DNA of 8,507 bases from Methylotenera sp. UBA6020 (GTDB lineage Bacteria; Pseudomonadota; Gammaproteobacteria; Burkholderiales; Methylophilaceae): the NCBI GenBank assembly GCA_002429455.1, contig DIZU01000114.1, positions 1 through 8,507 on the forward strand, given 5' to 3'. Below the pieces are notes generated by a model. The model searched no databases, had not been told where the DNA came from, and saw nothing but the letters and a program-made list of their open reading frames with translations. Each line of letters begins with the position of its first letter. The stretch's first letter is position 1. The translations under genes and the position numbers were made by a program. Below, piece by piece: positions 1 through 6,153 of this stretch.

Positions 1-23
1 ATCAACAATTAATTGGATAAATT

Positions 24-374
24 ATGCAATATATTATTTTGAAATATCTCATTACTGCGGGCATGGTAGTGCTGGTGTCAGAGTTTGCAAAACGGAGTGA
101 TAAATTGGGCGGGCTCATCGCAGCTTTACCTTTGGTGACGGTGCTTACATTGATTTGGCTTTACGTGGAACAGCAGCCTGTGAGCAAAATTGCTAACCAT
201 GCTTACTATACATTTTGGTATGTGTTGCCTACTTTACCCATGTTTTTGCTGTTTCCATATTTATTACCCAGATGGGGATTCGCGCTTACATTAGTGACTT
301 GTGTGATATTCACCATGCTGGTCTTTTTGCTATTTGCCTTGGTGGTGAAACAATTCGGCGTAGACTTGCTATAA
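24..374 (+). CDS. DUF3147 family small inner-membrane protein
   Basis: This encodes a 116-residue, very hydrophobic protein with no known enzymatic motif. Four membrane helices are visible at about residues 3-20, 28-47, 60-80 and 85-110, with short charged links such as AKRSDKLGG between helices 1 and 2. The length, the four-helix layout and the 'SDKLGGLIAALPLVTVL' stretch fit the DUF3147 family, whose function is unknown. The start is the first ATG; no strong Shine-Dalgarno is seen in the 23 bases before it (only a weak TTGGAT), so the gene may be read from an upstream gene outside the window. It is separated from the next gene by 113 bases. The family assignment is from memory of the family pattern and is moderately sure; a transport role would be a guess. 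Confidence 0.75.
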   Translation: MQYIILKYLITAGMVVLVSEFAKRSDKLGGLIAALPLVTVLTLIWLYVEQQPVSKIANHAYYTFWYVLPTLPMFLLFPYLLPRWGFALTLVTCVIFTMLVFLLFALVVKQFGVDLL

Positions 375-397
375 GTAGGGTTATTGTCACTAAATTT

Positions 398-439
398 TTG
401 TAAAAAAATCTTCTTAATCATACCATTAGCGCGTAAAAT
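398..439 (+). promoter_or_regulatory. Candidate sigma70 promoter(s) for ygiQ
   Basis: TTGTAA (398-403) and TACCAT (421-426) are separated by 17 bases, each matching 4 of 6 consensus positions. An alternative -10, TAAAAT (434-439, 5 of 6), has only a poor -35 (TTCTTA, 411-416). Both lie in the AT-rich gap between the DUF3147 gene and ygiQ and would place the transcript start before the ATG at 488. This is a consensus match only. Confidence 0.3.
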
Positions 440-487
440 GCGCGGACTTTAAAGTTTGTAGCGGATATTTTGGAACAATACTTAACC

Positions 488-2626
488 ATGTTAGCAAAGC
501 CCATTCATACCTATCGCCCCTACTGGGCGAAGCGGTTTGGGGCTGCACCAATTCTGCCGATGAGTCGCGCCGAGATGGATGCGCTTGGTTGGGATAGTTG
601 CGACATTATTCTAATTACTGGTGATTGCTATATTGATCATCCCAGTTTTGGGATGGCATTGGTTGGACGGTTATTGGAAGCGCAAGGTTTTCGCGTGGGG
701 ATTATTGCGCAGCCGGATTGGCAAAATGCCAGCGCTTTTAAGGCGCTAGGCAAGCCGAACCTCTATTTTGGCGTGACCGCCGGCAATATGGACAGCATGG
801 TGAATCGTTATACGGCGGATAGAAAAATCCGTAGCGATGATGCTTACACGCCGGATGCCGCGCCTAACAAACGGCCAGACCGCGCCGTGTTGGTGTATAG
901 CCAACGCTGCCGCGAGGCTTATTCAGATGTGCCGTTGGTGATTGGTAGTATTGAGGCCAGTTTGCGCCGTATCGCCCATTACGATTATTGGAGCGACAAA
1001 GTTCGCCGCAGTATTTTGGTGGATTCTAAAGCCGACATTTTGCTCTACGGCAATGCCGAGCGTGCCTTGATCGAGTTGAGTCATCGTATCGCCAAAGGTG
1101 AAAAAGTGGCGGATATCCAGGATATTCGCGGCACGGCTTTTTTACGTAAAAAAATTCCAGAAGGCTGGAGCGAGATTGAAAGTACTAAATTAGATCGCCC
1201 AGGTGAAGTTGATAAACCGGTTGACCCGTACGAAATGAAAATGGGCAAGGCCGATGCCAGTTGCGCAACGGATGAGAGTAAACCGAAAGTAGAGTTGCCT
1301 GAAGGCACCAAAGCGATTGAGATTGTGCGCAAACCTAAGGCGGACAGAGCCAGACAAGTGGTGCGCTTGCCCGATTATGAAGCGGTAGCACAAGACCCGG
1401 TATTGTATGCGCATGCTTCGCGCGTATTGCACCTGGAAGCCAACCCGGGCAATGCTCGTGCGCTGGTGCAAAAACATGGTGATAGGGAAGTGTGGCTGAA
1501 TCCACCGCCGATTCCACTCACCACCAAAGAGATGGATTACGTGTACGACATGCCATACGCACGTAAGCCACATCCCGTTTATAACAATGCAAAGATCCCT
1601 GCGTGGGAAATGATACGATTTAGCGTGAACATTATGCGTGGCTGCTTTGGTGGCTGTACCTTCTGCAGTATTACCGAGCACGAAGGCCGCATTATTCAAA
1701 GCCGTAGTGAAGCCAGCATCTTAAAAGAAGTAGAAGAAATTCGCGATAAGGTCGAAGGCTTTACCGGCGTGATTTCTGACCTTGGCGGGCCCACGGCCAA
1801 TATGTACCGTATTGCTTGCAAGAGTGAAAAGATTGAAAAATCCTGTCGTAAATTGAGTTGCGTGTACCCGGGCATTTGCGAAAACCTGAATACTGACCAT
1901 AGCGCGTTGATTCAGCTTTACCGCAAAGCGCGCGCCATTAAAGGCGTGAAGAAAATTTTAATCGGTAGCGGCTTGCGTTATGACCTTGCCGTGAAATCGC
2001 CAGAATACGTGAAAGAACTGGTGCAGCATCACGTCGGTGGCTACCTGAAAATCGCGCCTGAACACAGTGAAGAAAATGTGCTCAGCAAAATGATGAAGCC
2101 GGGCATGGGTGCTTATGATGAATTCAAAGTCATGTTTGAAAAATTCAGTGCAGAAGCCGGCAAGAAGCAATATTTGATTCCGTATTTTATTGCAGCACAT
2201 CCTGGCACGACGGATGATGACATGCTGAATCTAGCCCTTTGGCTGAAAAAATATGACTTCAAGCTAGACCAGGTACAAACGTTTACGCCTACTCCCATGG
2301 CTATGGCCACCGCCATGTATCACTCTGGCAAGAACCCGTTGCGTAAAGTCACGGCAGATTCAGACGACGTGCCGATTCCTAAAGCAGGTAATGTACGTAA
2401 ATTGCACAAAGCCTTTATTCGCTACCACGATCCTAATAACTGGCCAATGCTACGTGAAGCCTTGAAAAAAATGGGTCGTGAAGACTTAATTGGCAATGGT
2501 AAGCAGCATTTGATTCCAGCTTGGCAACCACTTTCAGCCAAACCCATTACCACCGTGCGTGGTGAGCAGCTAGAGCGAACCGTGCGACCTAGGCGTGTGG
2601 TGGAAAATAAACGCAAGTATTCCTAA
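488..2626 (+). CDS. ygiQ: YgiQ family radical SAM protein
   Basis: This is a 712-residue cytoplasmic radical SAM protein of the YgiQ family, whose reaction is not known. The N-terminal YgiQ domain is very well conserved ([20 protein letters not shown], then [14 protein letters not shown] and [19 protein letters not shown]). The radical SAM core follows, with CX3CX2C (C-F-G-G-C-T-F-C) at about residues 386-393 to bind a [4Fe-4S] cluster, in the context [18 protein letters not shown]. The C-terminal part ([20 protein letters not shown], then RYHDPNNWP) matches the DUF3362 region. E. coli YgiQ is about 739 residues, so this is full length. An in-frame TTG at 470 would add six residues. I prefer ATG 488 because remembered pseudomonad homologues begin with a similar short lead before the Y..YWA.RFG motif. 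Neither start has a strong ribosome site. A poorly conserved, charged insert lies at about residues 245-295. Confidence 0.95.
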   Translation: MLAKPIHTYRPYWAKRFGAAPILPMSRAEMDALGWDSCDIILITGDCYIDHPSFGMALVGRLLEAQGFRVGIIAQPDWQNASAFKALGKPNLYFGVTAGNMDSMVNRYTADRKIRSDDAYTPDAAPNKRPDRAVLVYSQRCREAYSDVPLVIGSIEASLRRIAHYDYWSDKVRRSILVDSKADILLYGNAERALIELSHRIAKGEKVADIQDIRGTAFLRKKIPEGWSEIESTKLDRPGEVDKPVDPYEMKMGKADASCATDESKPKVELPEGTKAIEIVRKPKADRARQVVRLPDYEAVAQDPVLYAHASRVLHLEANPGNARALVQKHGDREVWLNPPPIPLTTKEMDYVYDMPYARKPHPVYNNAKIPAWEMIRFSVNIMRGCFGGCTFCSITEHEGRIIQSRSEASILKEVEEIRDKVEGFTGVISDLGGPTANMYRIACKSEKIEKSCRKLSCVYPGICENLNTDHSALIQLYRKARAIKGVKKILIGSGLRYDLAVKSPEYVKELVQHHVGGYLKIAPEHSEENVLSKMMKPGMGAYDEFKVMFEKFSAEAGKKQYLIPYFIAAHPGTTDDDMLNLALWLKKYDFKLDQVQTFTPTPMAMATAMYHSGKNPLRKVTADSDDVPIPKAGNVRKLHKAFIRYHDPNNWPMLREALKKMGREDLIGNGKQHLIPAWQPLSAKPITTVRGEQLERTVRPRRVVENKRKYS

Positions 2627-2639
2627 AGTTGGAATCAGT

Positions 2640-2670
2640 TTTTAGCTAAAACGTGGTCTCTAAAACGTGG
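2640..2670 (+). repeat. 12-bp palindrome overlapping a direct repeat upstream of chrA
   Basis: TTTTAGCTAAAA (2640-2651) is a perfect palindrome. Its right half runs into CTAAAACGTGG (2646-2656), which is repeated exactly at 2660-2670, a 14-bp period. The cluster lies 14 bases after the ygiQ stop and just upstream of the candidate chrA promoter, so it could be a regulator site. It could also be the remnant of a duplication. No U-tract hairpin typical of a terminator is present. Confidence 0.5.
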
Positions 2671-2680
2671 CTTAGGTCGC

Positions 2681-2709
2681 TTGCAATCCAGCCTAAAAAA
2701 TTCTAACAT
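2681..2709 (+). promoter_or_regulatory. Candidate sigma70 promoter for the chr operon
   Basis: TTGCAA (2681-2686) and TAACAT (2704-2709) are spaced by 17 bases, each matching 4 of 6 consensus positions. It would give a leader of roughly 110 bases before the chrA GTG, and that leader would contain the hairpins at 2721-2740 and 2745-2780. This rests on consensus matching alone. Confidence 0.3.
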
Positions 2710-2720
2710 AAAGCTCACAT

Positions 2721-2782
2721 GGGGATTTTGCAGACTCCCCGTTACAAGATGCTTCGCGCATTTCAAGACGCCTCGCGTCCAA
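2721..2782 (+). repeat. Stem-loop cluster with two tandem related hairpins (REP-like)
   Basis: CAAGATGCTTCGCGCATTT (2745-2763) is followed directly by CAAGACGCCTCGCGTCCAA (2764-2782). The first 14 positions agree at 12, giving a 19-bp tandem period. Each unit folds: ATGC/GCAT (2749-2752 with 2758-2761, extendable by a G-T wobble and an A-T pair) with a five-base loop, and GACGC/GCGTC (2767-2771 with 2775-2779) with a three-base loop. A weaker GGGGA/TCCCC stem (2721-2725 with 2736-2740) precedes them. The block is GC-rich against AT-rich flanks. Possible roles are a dispersed REP-type element or a structured chrA leader. Confidence 0.5.
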
Positions 2783-2826
2783 GGGCCTGCTCCAATTAGG
2801 GGTCATCAACCTCAAAAGGAGAGTTT

Positions 2827-4191
2827 GTGGACGTTACCAGCAACAACAGTATTTCATCTGAATCTAACGCAACACCGCAACCAGTTAGTTTGGCTCAAGC
2901 CTTTCTGTACTGGCTCAAGCTCGGATTCATCAGCTTCGGAGGCCCGGCAGGCCAGATATCCATCATGCATCATGATCTGGTGGAAAAAAAGCGCTGGATA
3001 TCGGAAAAGCGCTTTTTGCATGCGCTCAACTATTGCATGGTGTTACCCGGCCCAGAGGCCCAGCAACTGGCAACCTATATCGGCTGGCTCATGCATCGCA
3101 CTTGGGGTGGCATCATTGCCGGTGGCCTGTTTGTGCTGCCATCGTTCTTTATCCTTACGGGTCTTGCCTGGGTTTATATGGCCTATGGCTCGGTTCCAGC
3201 CGTCGCCGGTGTGCTCTATGGTATTAAGCCTGCTGTGGTGGCAATCGTGTTATTTGCAGCCTATCGCATTGGTTCCAGGGCTTTAAAGAATCGGGTCATG
3301 TGGACTATTGCCGGATTGGCGTTTATCGCGATTTTCGTTTTTAAACTTCCGTTTCCTTTGATCGTTTTGGCGGCCGGACTGGTAGGTTATTTTGGCGGGC
3401 GTATAGCACCACAGCATTTCAAAGTAGGCGGTGGGCATGGCGCAGCTGACAAAGATTATGGCCCTGCTCTGATTGATGACGACACTCCCACGCCTAGTCA
3501 TGCGTATTTCAGTTGGAACAAAATGCTGCGCGTCGCATTAATCGGCTTCGGTATCTGGCTTGCCGCCATGGTGCTACTGTTCGCAGAGTATGGTTGGGAT
3601 GGTGCGTTTACCCAGATGGGCTGGTTCTTTACCAAGGCGGCACTACTGACTTTTGGTGGCGCATATGCAGTTTTACCTTATGTTTATCAGGGCGCAGTGG
3701 AGCACCACCATTGGCTTAATCCAACGCAGATGATTGATGGTTTGGCCTTGGGTGAAACAACACCGGGTCCATTGATTATGGTTGTAACTTTCGTAGGTTT
3801 CGTTGGCGGCTGGGTCGCTCAGGTATTTGGGCCAGGGGCAAACCTGGCGTCGGCTTTCATCGCTGCCGCTATCGTGACGTTCTTCACATTTTTGCCCAGC
3901 TTCGTATTGATCTTAATCGGTGGGCCATTTATTGAAACGACGCATGGCAACCTTAAGTTCACGGCGCCGCTCAGTGCAATTACTGCTGCAGTAGTAGGCG
4001 TCATCCTGAATCTTGCGCTGTTCTTTGCCTATCATGTGCTCTGGCCCAAAGGCTTTGCTGGTACATTAGATTGGCTGTCATTGGTAATTACAGTCGGCGC
4101 TACAATCGCAGTATTCCGCTTCAAGGTGAATGTCATTCCAGTCATTCTGAGCTGCGGTTTGTTGGGCATGGTTTGGAAACTACTTATATAA
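2827..4191 (+). CDS. chrA: Chromate efflux transporter ChrA (CHR family, two-domain)
   Basis: This is a 454-residue inner-membrane chromate exporter of the CHR superfamily; ChrA proteins expel chromate from the cytoplasm. Both CHR halves are present, so it is the long, bidomain form. The N-terminal half has LGFISFGGPAGQ (FGGP at residues 37-40) and LPGPEAQQLATYIGW (PGP at 74-76). The C-terminal half repeats the pattern with LLTFGGAYAVLP (FGG at 276-278) and GETTPGPL (PGP at 313-315). About ten to twelve hydrophobic segments are visible, with a charged cytoplasmic linker around residues 200-230. The start is GTG: AAGGAG at 2816-2821 sits five bases before it, and no in-frame ATG precedes the conserved region until residue 47. 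It is first in an operon, with the SOD gene 13 bases downstream. The first 22 residues are polar and poorly conserved. Confidence 0.95.
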   Translation: MDVTSNNSISSESNATPQPVSLAQAFLYWLKLGFISFGGPAGQISIMHHDLVEKKRWISEKRFLHALNYCMVLPGPEAQQLATYIGWLMHRTWGGIIAGGLFVLPSFFILTGLAWVYMAYGSVPAVAGVLYGIKPAVVAIVLFAAYRIGSRALKNRVMWTIAGLAFIAIFVFKLPFPLIVLAAGLVGYFGGRIAPQHFKVGGGHGAADKDYGPALIDDDTPTPSHAYFSWNKMLRVALIGFGIWLAAMVLLFAEYGWDGAFTQMGWFFTKAALLTFGGAYAVLPYVYQGAVEHHHWLNPTQMIDGLALGETTPGPLIMVVTFVGFVGGWVAQVFGPGANLASAFIAAAIVTFFTFLPSFVLILIGGPFIETTHGNLKFTAPLSAITAAVVGVILNLALFFAYHVLWPKGFAGTLDWLSLVITVGATIAVFRFKVNVIPVILSCGLLGMVWKLLI

Positions 4192-4204
4192 CAGGAGATC
4201 AATA

Positions 4205-4927
4205 ATGACCACACGTCGGGATTTTTTACAAAATACAGTAGCCCTCGCAGGCGGCATGGCGTTATCTGCTGTAGTTCAAGCAAAAGAAAGCAATAAACAA
4301 GCACCTAATCTGGATAAGCTGACTGACGAGTCGGGTAAGTACGTTCTACTACCGCTACCTTATGCTTATGATGCTCTGGAGCCAGTGATCGATGCGCGCA
4401 CAGTAGAGCTGCATTACAACTTTCACCACAAGCCTGCTGTTGCAGCGGCAAATAATGCTGAAGATGCACTTGCCAAGGCACGGGAGGCTAACAACTTTAC
4501 TTTGGTAAAGCATTATGAGAAAGAATTGGCACTTGGCCTTTCCAGCCATATTTTGCATACACTCTATTGGGGCAATTTATCAGCGGTCGGCGGTAACCCC
4601 GCAGGCGGTTTGCTCAAGGCTCTCGAAAAGCACTTTGGTTCCTACAATAAGTTCAAGGCACATATGACTGCGGCTACCATTTCGGTAGAAGGGGCTGGTT
4701 GGGGCGTCTTGGGTTATCTGCCGGCGAGCGAGAAGTTAATGGTGCTGCAATGTGAGAACCACCAGAAATTAACTGCCTGGGGCATTATCCCGCTGCTGGT
4801 GCTGGATGTATGGGAGCATGCCTATTACCTGAAATACCAGAATCGTCGGGCCGAGTATGTCAATAATCTGTTTGGCATTATCAATTGGAATAGCGTTGCT
4901 GAAAGATTTGACTGGGCAGTCCGCTAA
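4205..4927 (+). CDS. Tat-exported Fe/Mn-family superoxide dismutase in the chr operon (ChrC position)
   Basis: This encodes a 240-residue Fe/Mn superoxide dismutase-family protein. The N-terminus TTRRDFLQ, a hydrophobic stretch (residues 12-24) and V-Q-A at 24-26 form a twin-arginine signal, so the mature protein should begin near Lys27 and act in the periplasm. The four metal ligands are present: His70, His118, Asp201 and His205 (LDVWEHAYYLKYQN). Glu204 and His74 are also kept. His186 (ENHQ) occupies the second-shell position usually held by Gln, as I recall for Mycobacterium tuberculosis Fe-SOD. The residue eight after the first ligand, the gateway Tyr34 of E. coli FeSOD, is Ala78, and the usual Gly four before the second His is Ser114. 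AGGAG at 4193-4197 lies seven bases before the ATG. In known chrBACF operons the SOD is called ChrC. The fold is sure; catalytic competence is not. Confidence 0.9.
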   Translation: MTTRRDFLQNTVALAGGMALSAVVQAKESNKQAPNLDKLTDESGKYVLLPLPYAYDALEPVIDARTVELHYNFHHKPAVAAANNAEDALAKAREANNFTLVKHYEKELALGLSSHILHTLYWGNLSAVGGNPAGGLLKALEKHFGSYNKFKAHMTAATISVEGAGWGVLGYLPASEKLMVLQCENHQKLTAWGIIPLLVLDVWEHAYYLKYQNRRAEYVNNLFGIINWNSVAERFDWAVR

Positions 4928-4972
4928 GTTACAAACACCAGGAAATAAATTAGTATTAAGGAGAAATGGATC

Positions 4973-5437
4973 ATGAAATGGGTCACACGTGAACGTCCAA
5001 AAATTGACCGTATTGCCTGCCCATGGCTGATTGTGAGGTTTATCGACCAGGAGCCAGAATTTCTTTATGTGCCAAGTAGTGAAGTACTGCGAGTTACAAA
5101 CGAGACTGGTGCTATTCCCTATGACATTCCAGGTGTTGAGTTTAGCCATGTAGGTGAACTGTGCAGTTTTGATGCTTTCCTGAACAAATACAGCCTGACT
5201 GAGCCTGCATTGCAACAACTTGCCGGAATAGTGAGGGGAGCCGATACCTCAAGGCTAGACCTTACACCGCAATCTGCCGGGTTATATGCAATCTCACTGG
5301 GGCTTTCCAGTAACTTTAAGGATGATCATGAAATGTTAAAGCATGGCATGGTCATATATGACGCTCTTTATGCATGGTGCAAAAGCTGTCAGAACGAAAC
5401 ACATAACTGGCCACCCGTAGTTAGTAATCATTGCTAA
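4973..5437 (+). CDS. Stand-alone ChrB C-terminal-type chromate resistance protein
   Basis: This 154-residue soluble protein matches the C-terminal chromate-resistance domain of ChrB. It opens with KWVTRERPKIDRIACPWLI (Cys16), the usual start of that domain, then has RGADTSRLDLTPQSAGLYAI and ends with YDALYAWCKSCQNETHNWP. Full ChrB proteins are about 300 residues and carry an N-terminal part implicated in DNA binding, which is absent here. It is therefore unlikely to be the classical operon repressor; chromate sensing or an accessory resistance role is inferred. AAGGAG at 4958-4963 is nine bases before the ATG at 4973. A nearer ATG at 4966 is out of frame. It lies 45 bases after the SOD gene and is last in the operon. 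The final codons, from about Trp146, lie in a stem-loop. Confidence 0.88.
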   Translation: MKWVTRERPKIDRIACPWLIVRFIDQEPEFLYVPSSEVLRVTNETGAIPYDIPGVEFSHVGELCSFDAFLNKYSLTEPALQQLAGIVRGADTSRLDLTPQSAGLYAISLGLSSNFKDDHEMLKHGMVIYDALYAWCKSCQNETHNWPPVVSNHC

Positions 5438-5456
5438 ATCTCAGGCTCGGGTGGCC
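5409..5456 (+). terminator. Nested stem-loop spanning the chr operon's last stop codon
   Basis: GGCCACCCG (5409-5417) pairs perfectly with CGGGTGGCC (5448-5456). Inside it, TTAGTAA (5421-5427) pairs with TTGCTAA (5431-5437) with one G-T wobble; the inner right arm ends in the TAA stop. The result is a 9-bp GC-rich stem plus a 7-bp inner stem. No T-run follows, so it is not a textbook intrinsic terminator. It may limit read-through into marR or protect the transcript's 3' end. Confidence 0.45.
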
Positions 5457-5550
5457 GCTAAGTTGGGCTGTGTGGTCATCCGTGTCTAGTTTGGCATTCA
5501 GTTTATAACGAGCCAAAGATAAGTATTGCACCGGTACATCCATATTTTTC

Positions 5551-5580
5551 TTGCCAAGTAGTACGGTTCCATACTATTAT
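5551..5580 (+). promoter_or_regulatory. Putative marR promoter with the operator inside its spacer
   Basis: TTGCCA (5551-5556, 5 of 6) and TATTAT (5575-5580, 5 of 6) are spaced by 18 bases. The imperfect palindrome at 5559-5576 fills almost the whole spacer, so a bound regulator would exclude RNA polymerase. A transcript start near 5587 would leave only a few bases before the marR ATG. An alternative -10, TATAAC (5504-5509), lies further up but lacks a good -35. Confidence 0.55.
5559..5576. promoter_or_regulatory. Putative MarR operator O1
   Basis: TAGTACGG-TT-CCATACTA is an 18-bp inverted repeat with 7 of 8 half-site positions symmetric (perfect would be CCGTACTA). It lies between the -35 and -10 of the putative marR promoter. 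The size and position suit a dimeric winged-helix MarR repressor. Its first 12 bases recur before the outer-membrane factor gene. Confidence 0.55.
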
Positions 5581-5590
5581 CATCCTTACT

Positions 5591-6094
5591 ATGCTGCTAC
5601 TTAAAGAATTACCTACCTCACAAAGCCTGAAGAAGTTTGTTGTCCGCTATCCGGATGTAGACATCAGGGCGATATCTGATTTTGCAAACTTGTTGCGCGC
5701 TTGTTCCGATATTTCGGATGCACTCAACAAGTTGCTGGCTCAGCATAACCTGTTGCAGGGCAGGTGGTGGGTGCTTGTACTGTTAATGCGGCAGGATGAT
5801 CTTACTTCTTCACCCACGGATCTGGCTGAAAAAGCTGGCGTTACCAAGGCAACCATGACCGGGTTTATTGACGGCCTGGAACGCGAAGGGATGGTGCTGC
5901 GAATGATGGATACAGTTGACCGCCGTAAATTTCTGATCAAACTCACGCCGGCCGGGCAGCAGAAACTGGATGAAGTGATGCCTGATTACTATAGGAAAGT
6001 GAAGCTATTGATGTCCTTTCTCACGGAGAAACAGCGTGATGTTTTGGTGGGTGGCGTTAAAACGTTGGCGGCTAATATTGATGTAATGAAATAA
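5591..6094 (+). CDS. MarR family transcriptional regulator
   Basis: This is a 167-residue dimeric winged-helix regulator of the MarR family. Helical dimerisation regions sit at about residues 25-52 and 128-165. The DNA-binding part runs from LLQGRWWVLVLL (54-65) through the helix-turn-helix (SPTDLAEKAGVTKATMTGFIDGLEREG, 74-100) to the wing with the DRR motif (110-112) and the LTPAG turn (118-122). The N-terminal extension of about 25 residues is longer than in minimal MarR proteins. The ATG at 5591 has no Shine-Dalgarno and lies close to the predicted transcript start, so translation may be nearly leaderless; no better in-frame start was seen. It precedes the efflux genes on the same strand and most likely represses itself and them, releasing DNA on binding a phenolic or aromatic ligand. 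The ligand is inferred from family habits only. Confidence 0.92.
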   Translation: MLLLKELPTSQSLKKFVVRYPDVDIRAISDFANLLRACSDISDALNKLLAQHNLLQGRWWVLVLLMRQDDLTSSPTDLAEKAGVTKATMTGFIDGLEREGMVLRMMDTVDRRKFLIKLTPAGQQKLDEVMPDYYRKVKLLMSFLTEKQRDVLVGGVKTLAANIDVMK

Positions 6095-6117
6095 TCACTT
6101 CAAATTTTTTGTCTATT

Positions 6118-6135
6118 TAGTACGGAACCTAACAA
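6118..6135. promoter_or_regulatory. Putative MarR operator O2 before the outer-membrane factor gene
   Basis: TAGTACGGAACC (6118-6129) repeats the O1 core, differing only in the two central bases (AA for TT). The right half, CCTAACAA, is degenerate, matching 5 of 8 of the ideal half-site. It sits 19 bases before the ATG at 6154. A TTGTCT (6109-6114) precedes it, but I could not find a convincing -10, so it may act within the transcript region or with a weak promoter. Confidence 0.45.
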
Positions 6136-6153
6136 GTTTAGAAGGTGTTTTTG

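Noticed and set aside
470..487. TTG start for ygiQ six codons upstream of ATG 488
   Set aside because: It has no better ribosome site, and the shorter N-terminus agrees with remembered homologues. It cannot be excluded.
1190..1699. 169-codon open frame on the minus strand inside ygiQ
   Set aside because: It lies fully antisense to the conserved YgiQ coding sequence, and its translation shows no family pattern.
2681..3286. 201-codon + strand frame overlapping the start of chrA
   Set aside because: It overlaps the well-supported ChrA N-terminal half in another frame, and its residues have low-complexity, shadow-like composition. ChrA has the proper ribosome site and conserved motifs.
4769..5218. 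149-codon minus-strand frame across the SOD end and the ChrB-domain gene
   Set aside because: It is antisense to two recognisable genes and has no motif or ribosome site of its own.
5490..5517. TTTGGC...GCCAAA inverted repeat with 16-base spacer between the chr operon and marR
   Set aside because: Only six base pairs with a long loop and no context support; this can arise by chance.
6145..6153. GTG start for the outer-membrane factor at 6145
   Set aside because: The GTG overlaps the AGAAGG Shine-Dalgarno that is correctly spaced for ATG 6154.
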